Assembly (NCBI GenBank): GCA_031359995.1
Contig: JANMAT010000075.1
Span: 1-64,000, forward strand
From: JANMAT01 sp031359995
GTDB lineage: Bacteria > Actinomycetota > Acidimicrobiia > Acidimicrobiales > Ilumatobacteraceae
Direction of reading: 5' to 3'
DNA: 64,000 nt
The notes under the pieces: model-generated
What the model was told of the DNA's origin: nothing
Database searches by the model: none
The model's input: only the letters and a program-made list of their open reading frames with translations
Made by a program: the position numbers and the translations under genes
Shown here: positions 1 through 6,604 of the stretch, piece after piece
Layout of the letters: every line of letters begins with the position of its first letter
How positions within the stretch are numbered: position 1 is the stretch's first letter

Positions 1-2
1 TG

Positions 3-185
3 CCCCTGGCTCGGCTGCTCGACATCGAGGAGGTGGCCGACCACCTGGGCGTTAGCGTCAGGCATGTTCGCCGACTCGTTGCCGAGCGCCGAATCCCGTT
101 CGTCAAGTGGGGCCACTTGCTTCGCTTCGACCCGAACGAACTCGCTGCCTGGATCGACGACTCACGGGTGAATCGCCTTCTGTAG
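3..185 (+). CDS. excisionase-family HTH DNA-binding protein (5' partial)
   Basis: Reading in the third frame from the window edge gives about 60 residues of a MerR-like helix-turn-helix of the excisionase (HTH_17) type. The motif IEEVADHLGVSVRHVRRLV is followed by the RIPFVKWGHLLRFDPNEL wing and an AAW helix, the usual order of this fold. The start lies outside the window. Such proteins are recombination directionality factors of integrative elements or small transcription regulators. The gene reads toward a tRNA-Arg gene whose 3' end faces it, which suggests the edge of an integrated element, but no integrase is visible before the tRNA. Confidence 0.75.
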   Translation, partial: PLARLLDIEEVADHLGVSVRHVRRLVAERRIPFVKWGHLLRFDPNELAAWIDDSRVNRLL

Positions 186-623
186 CGCTCGACGGTCACC
201 GAAGAGTGCGTTGGTGCGGTCGTTGGCGAGCTGATCGTCGCGCGCTGGTGCGTCGCCGTAGACCTCCACTCGCGTTCCAGGCGGTTCGCCGAGGCGTCGC
301 GCGACCTACCTCTCCGAGACGGTAGGCCTGCCTGTACCCCAGGTGGTCGCGCCGCGTGACGGGAGTGGTAGACCCGCAGTCGAGGGTGGCCGCCGACGGG
401 GCGGCCCGGATCAACCTCGACGTCGTTCGGACTGAGCATTCGATGCCTCGGCGGTCCGCTCACGACCAACCGGCTACGCATCGGCTCGTGCGGTTGCGGC
501 GGGAATCCTCCCCACACCCTCCCCAATTTCGGAGGCGAATCGGGGTATCTGGCGGCGACTGGCGGTCAATCCGCCCGATCACCGAGAACGGTGTTTTCCC
601 TGCTCAGCGGCAAAATACCTGGG
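186..623. other. gene-poor stretch between excisionase-like gene and tRNA-Arg
   Basis: No convincing coding frame was found on either strand; the open frames here have no recognisable domain. The stretch has lower GC near 500-620. It holds two direct copies of CCTCCCCA with an 11-bp period at 507-514 and 518-525. These could be arm-type integrase-binding sites beside an attachment site in the tRNA 3' end, or part of a degraded integrase region. Confidence 0.5.
507..525. repeat. two CCTCCCCA direct repeats, candidate integrase arm sites
   Basis: CCTCCCCA occurs twice with an 11-bp period (about one helical turn), roughly 100 bp from the 3' end of tRNA-Arg. Arm-type sites of tyrosine integrases are short, helically phased direct repeats at such distances. 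This role is inferred; no integrase gene is in view. Confidence 0.3.
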
Positions 624-695
624 CGCCCTCGGTAGGATTCGAACCTACGCATCCGGCTCCGGAGGCCGACGCTCTATCCCCTGAGCTACGAGGGC
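624..695 (-). tRNA. tRNA-Arg (anticodon CCG)
   Basis: The minus strand folds into a complete cloverleaf. The 7-bp acceptor stem is GCCCTCG/CGAGGGC, the D arm has GCTC/GAGC, and the anticodon loop is CTCCGGA with anticodon CCG (reads CGG, arginine). The T arm is GTAGG-TTCGAAT-CCTAC and the discriminator is G. The 72-nt gene does not encode CCA. Its 3' end points to the excisionase-like gene, the orientation used when a tRNA 3' end serves as an attachment site. Confidence 0.95.
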
Positions 696-759
696 AGGGG
701 CGAGCAGACCCTAGCGGGTGCCCGCGCCGGATTCCGACTCGGTTCGGGCGACCATCGCC

Positions 760-765
760 TACCCT
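760..765 (+). promoter_or_regulatory. -10 box TACCCT of lysA
   Basis: TACCCT lies 6 nt before GTG 772. This fits leaderless transcription and is the main reason for preferring GTG 772 over GTG 718 as the lysA start. No clear -35 is visible. Confidence 0.5.
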
Positions 766-771
766 GCACCG

Positions 772-2052
772 GTGCCCGCCGGACCCGTCCCGCTCCAGCT
801 CCTGCCCGACAGCGCAAGCATCGACGACGGCGGCGGGCTGACCATCGGCGGGGTCGCCCTCACCGACCTGGCCGCAACCTACGGCACCCCGCTGTTCGTG
901 TACGACGAGGCCCACCTGCGCAACCGTTGCCGGGAGGCCGTGGAGGCCTTCGGTGCCGGCAACGTCACCTACGCGTCGAAGGCGTTCCTGTGCACGGCCA
1001 TGGCGCGCCTGGCCCACGAGGAGGGGCTCACCATCGACGTGGCCACCGGTGGCGAGCTCCACGTGGCCCTCGCCGCCGGCGTGCCGGGTCGGCGCATCGT
1101 GCTCCACGGCAACAACAAGTCACCGGCCGAGCTGCGCCAGGCCGTCGTCGCCGGCGTGCACCGCATCGTGGTCGACAGCTTCGACGAGCTCGACCGGCTC
1201 GATCGGCTCCACGCCGAGGGGCTGCCGGTGCCGCGGATCCTGCTGCGCGTCACGCCCGGCGTGCACGCCCACACCCACGAGTTCATCGCCACGGGGCAGG
1301 ACGACTCGAAGTTCGGCTTCACCGTGTCCACCGGCGCGGCGGCCACCGCCATCGCCCGCGTGCAGGCATCGGCCTCGGTCGAGCTCACGGGCCTGCACTG
1401 CCACATCGGCTCCAACGTGTTCGCCGTCGAGAGCTTCGCCCGCGCCGCCAAGGTGATGGCCGATCTCGCCAACCCGCTCGGCCTGCCCGAGCTGGTGCTC
1501 GGCGGCGGTCTCGGCGTCGCCTACGTGGAGGGCGAGGAGGCGCCCACGCTGGCGGCGTGGGGCAACGTCATGGCGCGCGCCTGCCGGGAGGCGGGAGTGC
1601 GCTCGCGGGTGATGGTCGAACCGGGGCGGTCGCTGGTGGCGTCGGCCGGCGTCACGCTCTATTCGGTGGGGACGATCAAGCACCTGCCCGGCATCCGCTC
1701 GTACGTGGCCGTCGACGGCGGCATGAGCGACAACCCGCGCCCGGTGCTCTACGGCTCGGGCTACGAGGCGTTCCTGCCGCGCGCCGTCGGCGCGCCGCGC
1801 CCCCAGGTGGCCCGCCTCGTGGGCAAGCACTGCGAGAGCGGGGACATCCTGATCTTCGACGCCCAGCTGCCCGCCGATCTCGCCGTCGACGACGTGCTGT
1901 GCACGCCCGTCACCGGCGCCTACGGCTACACGATGGCGTCGAACTACAACAAGGTCCCTCGCCCCGCGGTCGTGTTCGTGCGCGACGGCGAGGCCCGCCT
2001 CGTGGTCCGTCGCGAGACCTACGACGACCTCGTCCGCTGCGACGTCGGCTGA
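772..2052 (+). CDS. lysA: diaminopimelate decarboxylase
   Basis: Cytoplasmic PLP enzyme that decarboxylates meso-diaminopimelate to L-lysine, the last step of lysine synthesis. It has the alanine-racemase-like TIM barrel followed by a C-terminal beta domain. The PLP lysine is K70 in VTYASKAF. Other landmarks are HCHIGSN (H211), EPGRSLV (E283) and CESGD with active-site C354, which acts across the dimer interface. Length (426 aa) is normal. GTG 772 is chosen because a TACCCT box sits just upstream; GTG 718 in the same frame would add 18 residues without homology to the family. lysA usually lies next to argS and hom in actinobacteria; here argS is 10 kb away. Confidence 0.95.
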   Translation: MPAGPVPLQLLPDSASIDDGGGLTIGGVALTDLAATYGTPLFVYDEAHLRNRCREAVEAFGAGNVTYASKAFLCTAMARLAHEEGLTIDVATGGELHVALAAGVPGRRIVLHGNNKSPAELRQAVVAGVHRIVVDSFDELDRLDRLHAEGLPVPRILLRVTPGVHAHTHEFIATGQDDSKFGFTVSTGAAATAIARVQASASVELTGLHCHIGSNVFAVESFARAAKVMADLANPLGLPELVLGGGLGVAYVEGEEAPTLAAWGNVMARACREAGVRSRVMVEPGRSLVASAGVTLYSVGTIKHLPGIRSYVAVDGGMSDNPRPVLYGSGYEAFLPRAVGAPRPQVARLVGKHCESGDILIFDAQLPADLAVDDVLCTPVTGAYGYTMASNYNKVPRPAVVFVRDGEARLVVRRETYDDLVRCDVG

Positions 2053-2152
2053 GCGGGCGGACCCCGATCGGGTGACCGGCGAACCGCGGAAACCTCGGGC
2101 GTCGGAGATCGCCATCGGCGACGATGGAGGGGGGACGAGAAGGACAGGTCGG

Positions 2153-3958
2153 ATGGTGCGACGGCTGCGCGACAGCAACCAGTGGGCGTTCTTCGGGGTG
2201 TTGCGCCGGGCCGCGCCGGCCCACGCCACCGCGTGGTGGGCGCTCCTGGCCCTGCGCGGCCTGCTGCCGGCCCTGCTGGCGTTGGCCACCGGCTCACTGG
2301 TGAGCGCGGTGACGCGCGGTGTGTCGCTGGCCGCGTCGCTCACCTTCGTCGGCATCGTCTTCGTGGCCTTCCAGGTGCTGACGCCGCTGCAGCAGGTGGT
2401 GGGGGCCAACCTGGGCAGCCGTACGGCGGCGTGGCTCGACGACCGGCTGCTGCGGGCCTGCCTCACACCACCGGGCATCGGCCACCTGGAACAGCCCGAA
2501 CTGGCCGGCGACCTGTCGATGGCGCGCGACTTCGACCTCGGCATCATGGGTCCGCCGCTGTCGTTGTCGATGGATTTCATCGCCGGCGGCTTGGTGGAAC
2601 TGGTGGGTGGAACGGCGTCGGCCGTCGTGCTGTTCGGGTTCGCGTGGTGGGCGCCGCTGGTGCTCGTGGCCGCGTGGGCGAGCACCCACGTGCTGTTGCG
2701 GGAGAGCGGCGTGTGGAAGGACCGCAACACCGCCGAGGTCCGCAACGCACAGCGCCACGCCGACTACGCCTACCGCCTCGCCGTCGACCCGCCGGCGGCC
2801 AAGGAGCTGCGCCTGTTCGGGTTGGCCGGCTGGGTCGTCGACCGCTTCGTGTCCCGCCGGCAGCGTCTCTACGAGCTGCAGTGGGCGGCGACGCGCCTGC
2901 GCGAGAAGTCGGTGCTCGGCGCGCTGGCTCTGGTGGGCGGGGCGAACCTGCTCGTGTTCTGGAGCCTGGCCGCCGCCGTCTCCGACGGCCACCTCACGTT
3001 GGCGCGGGTGGTGGTGTTCCTTCAGACCGCCATCGGCACCGGCATGATCGCCTTCGGTGGCCTCAGCTGGGCGCTCGACGGTGCCGCGGCGCCGGTGGCG
3101 GCGGTGCTGCGATTGGAGGCGGCCATGGCACCTGCCGGTGCCCTGGCCGAAGGGACCGCGCCGGCCGAAGGTCGTCCGGCGCGCGAGATCCGCTTCCGCG
3201 ATGTCACCTTCGCCTACCCGAACGAGGGCCGGCCCGTGCTCGAAGGCTTCGACCTGACCATCCCGGCCGGAACGTCGATGGCGATCGTGGGCGTGAACGG
3301 CGCCGGCAAGACGACGCTGGCCAAGCTGCTGTGCCGACTCTACGACCCACAGCACGGTGCCATCGAGGTCGACGGTGTCGACCTGCGCACCATCGCCGTC
3401 ACCGGCTGGCGGCGGCGCATCGCCGCGGTGTTCCAGGACTTCATCCGCTACGAGCTCACCCTGCGCGACAACGTGGCACCCGCGGGAGCACCCGACGACA
3501 CGGTACGGGCCGCGCTGGCCGACGCCGGAGCCGCTCACCTGGCCGACCTCGACACGATCATGGCGCGCGGGTACCAGGGCGGCACCGAGCTGTCGGGTGG
3601 GCAGTGGCAGCGCGTGGCGCTCGCCCGGGCGCTGTGCGCGGTGCGCCAGGGCGCCGGGGTGGTGCTGCTCGACGAGCCCACGGCGCAGCTCGACGTGCGG
3701 GGCGAGTCCGAGATCTTCGAACGCGTGCTCGCCGCCACGCGCCACTGCACGACGGTGCTCATCTCGCACCGGTTCTCCACGGTTCGTCGCGTCGACCGCA
3801 TCTGCGTGCTCGAGCACGGACGCGTCGTCGAGATCGGGTCGCACGACGAGCTGATGGCACTGGGCGGCCGTTACCGGACGATGTTCGAACTGCAGGCGTC
3901 CCGCTTCGTCGAGGTCGACGACACTGGCATGGAGGTCGTGCATGACACGCTCGCCTGA
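2153..3958 (+). CDS. ABC exporter half-transporter (permease-ATPase fusion) 1
   Basis: About 600 residues: an N-terminal six-helix exporter membrane domain, then a nucleotide-binding domain. The ATPase has Walker A GVNGAGKTT, Q-loop FQDFIRYELT, signature LSGGQWQRVALARAL, Walker B VVLLDEPTAQLD and H-loop LISHRFSTV, all intact. ATG 2153 is preferred because AAGGA sits 9 nt upstream; GTG 2072 would add 27 unlike residues. The stop overlaps the start of the next half-transporter by 17 nt, so the two probably form a heterodimer. The FQDF Q-loop resembles exporters near peptide natural-product genes, but no precursor peptide was seen. Substrate unknown. Confidence 0.85.
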   Translation: MVRRLRDSNQWAFFGVLRRAAPAHATAWWALLALRGLLPALLALATGSLVSAVTRGVSLAASLTFVGIVFVAFQVLTPLQQVVGANLGSRTAAWLDDRLLRACLTPPGIGHLEQPELAGDLSMARDFDLGIMGPPLSLSMDFIAGGLVELVGGTASAVVLFGFAWWAPLVLVAAWASTHVLLRESGVWKDRNTAEVRNAQRHADYAYRLAVDPPAAKELRLFGLAGWVVDRFVSRRQRLYELQWAATRLREKSVLGALALVGGANLLVFWSLAAAVSDGHLTLARVVVFLQTAIGTGMIAFGGLSWALDGAAAPVAAVLRLEAAMAPAGALAEGTAPAEGRPAREIRFRDVTFAYPNEGRPVLEGFDLTIPAGTSMAIVGVNGAGKTTLAKLLCRLYDPQHGAIEVDGVDLRTIAVTGWRRRIAAVFQDFIRYELTLRDNVAPAGAPDDTVRAALADAGAAHLADLDTIMARGYQGGTELSGGQWQRVALARALCAVRQGAGVVLLDEPTAQLDVRGESEIFERVLAATRHCTTVLISHRFSTVRRVDRICVLEHGRVVEIGSHDELMALGGRYRTMFELQASRFVEVDDTGMEVVHDTLA

Positions 3959-5732
3959 CGACCTGCCGCCAGCGCTGCGCTCGCTGTGGCGCACCGTGCG
4001 GCTGGGCTACCGGGCCGAGCCGCGCCTGCTGATGGCCTCGTTCGCCATGATGCTGTTCACCGCGCTCCCCGACGCGCTGCTGGCGCTGTGGTTGAAGCTG
4101 CTGGCCAACGGCGTGGCCGACCACCACCGCGGCCAGGTGCTCGCTGCTGCCGTCGGCCTCGGGGTGTCCACCACGGCAACGTGGTACCTGCGGGTGCTCT
4201 TCGATCGGCTGCAGCGACGTTTCCGTGACCGCGTCGGCATCGCGCTCGAATCGCACGTGGCCCGCCTGCAGGCGTCGGTGGCCACGATCGAGCACCAGGA
4301 ACGACCCGAGCACCTCGACCGGCTCTCGGTGCTGCGCGACCAGGTCTTCGCCCTCGACCACCTGTTCATGTCGCTGTTCTCCACCCTCGGATGGGTCGTG
4401 CGCCTGGCTGTCACCATCGCGCTGCTGATGTCGGTGCACCCGGCGCTCGCGCTGCTGGTGGTCTTCGCCGCGCCCACCGTCGCGACCGCCACGTGGCGAC
4501 CGGGCGTGGAGCGACGCGTGGAGGAGGCGGTGGCTCCCCGCAGGCGTCTGGCCCGCCACCTGTTCACGGTGGGCACTGCGGCGGCGCCGGGCAAGGAGGT
4601 GCGCATCGCCGGCATCGGGCCCACGCTCGTGCCGCGACGCGACGACGTCTGGGCCCGCTGGTACGGGCCGGTAGCCGACGCGCGGTGGGGCACGGCGCTG
4701 GCCCACAGCCTGGCGTGGGCCGTGTTCGGCGCGGCGTACGTGGGCGCCGTGGTGTTCGTGGCCGCCGGGCTGCACGCGACGGCCGGCTCGGTGCTGCTGG
4801 TGCTGGCGGCCGGCTCGCGCCTGTCACAGTACGTCGGCGCCGCGGTGGGCGAGCTCGGGTTCCTGCGGGGCATCTGGCTCGACTCGTCGCGCCGCCTCAC
4901 GTGGCTCGAGGACTACGCCGCCGCGGCCGACGCCGGCCGTGACGGCCGGGTGCCCGATGTACTGCACGAGGGCATCACGTTCGAGCGCGTGTCGTTCCGC
5001 TACCCGGGCACCGACCGGCTGGTGCTCGACGACGTGTCGCTCACGCTGCCGGCCGGCGCGGTGGTGGCCATCGTGGGCGAGAACGGTTCGGGCAAGACCA
5101 CGCTCGTGAAGCTGCTGTGCCGGCTCTACGCACCCACGAGCGGCCGCGTCCTCGTGGACGGGCAGGACCTGGCGTCGTTCCCCGTGGCGGCGTGGCGCGA
5201 GCGGTTGTCGGGAGCGTTCCAGGACTTCGCCCGTTTCGAGCTCCATGCCCAGGAGACCGTCGGTGTCGGCGACGTGCCCCGAATCGGCGAGCGCGACGCG
5301 GTGACCGAGGCCGTGCACCGCGGCGGCGCCACCGACGTCGTCGCCGGCCTCGGCGCCGGGCTCGACACCCAGCTCGGACCGACGTGGGACGGTGGCGCCG
5401 AGCTGTCCCATGGCCAGTGGCAGAAGCTGGCCCTGGCACGCGGCTTCATGCGCCTGTCGCCCCTGGTGCTCGTGCTCGACGAACCGACCTCGGCGCTCGA
5501 CGCCGAGACGGAGCACGCACTGTTCGAACGCTATGCCGACGAGGCGAGGGCCACCGGCGACGGGCGTCTCACGCTCCTCGTGTTGCACCGCTTCTCGACG
5601 GTGCGCATGGCCGATCTGATCGTGGTGCTCGACGGCGCCGCCGTGGTCGACGTGGGCACCCACGACGAGCTCATGGCCGCGGGTGGGACGTATGCCGGCC
5701 TCTACGCCATCCAGGCCGCGTCGTACCGCTGA
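3942..5732 (+). CDS. ABC exporter half-transporter (permease-ATPase fusion) 2
   Basis: A 596-residue partner of the preceding gene with the same layout: six-helix exporter domain, then an ATPase. Walker A is GENGSGKTT, Walker B LVLVLDEPTSALD and the H-loop LHRFSTV. The signature motif reads LSHGQWQK instead of LSGGQ, so the ATP site that uses it may be weakened, as in many heterodimeric exporters. The ATG has GGAGG 6 nt upstream and overlaps the previous stop, implying translational coupling. A 9-bp hairpin follows 28 nt after the stop. Cargo is unknown. Confidence 0.85.
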   Translation: MTRSPDDLPPALRSLWRTVRLGYRAEPRLLMASFAMMLFTALPDALLALWLKLLANGVADHHRGQVLAAAVGLGVSTTATWYLRVLFDRLQRRFRDRVGIALESHVARLQASVATIEHQERPEHLDRLSVLRDQVFALDHLFMSLFSTLGWVVRLAVTIALLMSVHPALALLVVFAAPTVATATWRPGVERRVEEAVAPRRRLARHLFTVGTAAAPGKEVRIAGIGPTLVPRRDDVWARWYGPVADARWGTALAHSLAWAVFGAAYVGAVVFVAAGLHATAGSVLLVLAAGSRLSQYVGAAVGELGFLRGIWLDSSRRLTWLEDYAAAADAGRDGRVPDVLHEGITFERVSFRYPGTDRLVLDDVSLTLPAGAVVAIVGENGSGKTTLVKLLCRLYAPTSGRVLVDGQDLASFPVAAWRERLSGAFQDFARFELHAQETVGVGDVPRIGERDAVTEAVHRGGATDVVAGLGAGLDTQLGPTWDGGAELSHGQWQKLALARGFMRLSPLVLVLDEPTSALDAETEHALFERYADEARATGDGRLTLLVLHRFSTVRMADLIVVLDGAAVVDVGTHDELMAAGGTYAGLYAIQAASYR

Positions 5733-5760
5733 GGGCTGGTCGCGCTGGCCTGCGGTAGGG

Positions 5761-5794
5761 CGGCCCTGCCCGGCGGGCGAGCCGAGCAGGGCCG
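5761..5794 (+). terminator. hairpin after the ABC exporter pair
   Basis: CGGCCCTGC (5761-5769) pairs perfectly with GCAGGGCCG (5786-5794) around a 16-nt loop. No T-run follows, as is common in GC-rich actinobacteria. Confidence 0.45.
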
Positions 5795-6079
5795 GACCCC
5801 GGTGATCGGATCGGTCGTTCCCGACCCGGGCACCGCCGCCACTGCGGTGACCACCGCGGCGGGCGAACCGCGGGGTCAACCACGGCTCCGACCTTGCACG
5901 GAAGCGCTCGGAGAAGGCTACTGGACCTTGGTCGTAGCACTAATTGGCAGTGCCGGGAGGTATTTCCAACGTCGCCGGGATGCACTCAAATGGGATCAGG
6001 CGACGTGTTCCCCAGAAACGGCACCGCCCGGCATGGCGGCGCGTATTTCCGGGGACACGCTCCGACACTGTTGCGGCGT
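5795..6079. other. intergenic region before the CHAT unit
   Basis: No credible gene seen. The stretch around 5930-6000 is locally AT-richer than its surroundings and could carry the promoter of the following four-gene unit. A GACACT box (6064-6069) lies 10 nt before the proposed ATG 6080. No operator-like dyad stands out. Confidence 0.4.
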
Positions 6080-6604
6080 ATGGACTCGACACCTTCTCTC
6101 GACCCCGGGGATCTTCCGGGCACGCTCGCCGGGGCATCGACGCGCGTCCGGTTCGTCGACCTGCCGGCCTCGCTGCGCCGCACGCTCGTCGACCAGTTCG
6201 ATGTCTGGGCCGTCGATCGCCGCCCGGCACGGTTGCGCGACCGCATCAAGGCGTTGCTCGACGTCGACCTCACCACGTTGCCCGCCCTTGCCGGCACCCG
6301 TGGCGCCGGCACCGACACGGGCCGACAGCTGCTCTTCACGAGCGACGTCGCCGACATCGCCATCAACGTGCGTGACGCCAAGACGCCGGCCGTGCTCGAC
6401 GGTCAGGTGCTGCCCGTCGCTGACAGTTCCGCGGCCGTCTACGTCGAGCTGGTGCTCGACGAGCAGGTGGTGGCCGAGGTGGTCGCCGACGAGACCGGCA
6501 GCTTCCTGATCGACGGGGTGCACCCGGGCCGCTACACGCTGCTCGTCGCCGTGGGTGATGCCGAGATCGAAGTCGGACCGGTCGAGGTCGCCGCCACCCC
6601 ATGA
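6080..6604 (+). CDS. small protein with C-terminal carboxypeptidase-regulatory-like beta domain
   Basis: 174 residues, no signal peptide and no membrane segment. The N-terminal half carries a conserved-looking LPASLRRTLVDQFDVW stretch. The C-terminal half (about 125-170: VLDGQVLP... GSFLIDGVHPGRYTLLV) has the pattern of a carboxypeptidase-regulatory-like or SdrD-B beta-sandwich. ATG 6080 is the first start that leaves only this domain pair; upstream starts would add unlike sequence. The stop overlaps the CHAT gene start in ATGA, so the two are probably co-translated. Function unknown; as the partner of a TPR-CHAT protease it could be a substrate, adaptor or inhibitor (inference). Confidence 0.65.
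   Translation: MDSTPSLDPGDLPGTLAGASTRVRFVDLPASLRRTLVDQFDVWAVDRRPARLRDRIKALLDVDLTTLPALAGTRGAGTDTGRQLLFTSDVADIAINVRDAKTPAVLDGQVLPVADSSAAVYVELVLDEQVVAEVVADETGSFLIDGVHPGRYTLLVAVGDAEIEVGPVEVAATP

Noticed and set aside
718..771. lysA starting at GTG 718
   Set aside because: The extra 18 residues are unlike the family, and a TACCCT box at 760-765 points to GTG 772.
3942..6079. A RiPP precursor peptide beside the ABC exporters
   Set aside because: The downstream gap was read in all frames and shows no short peptide with a ribosome site and leader-core pattern.
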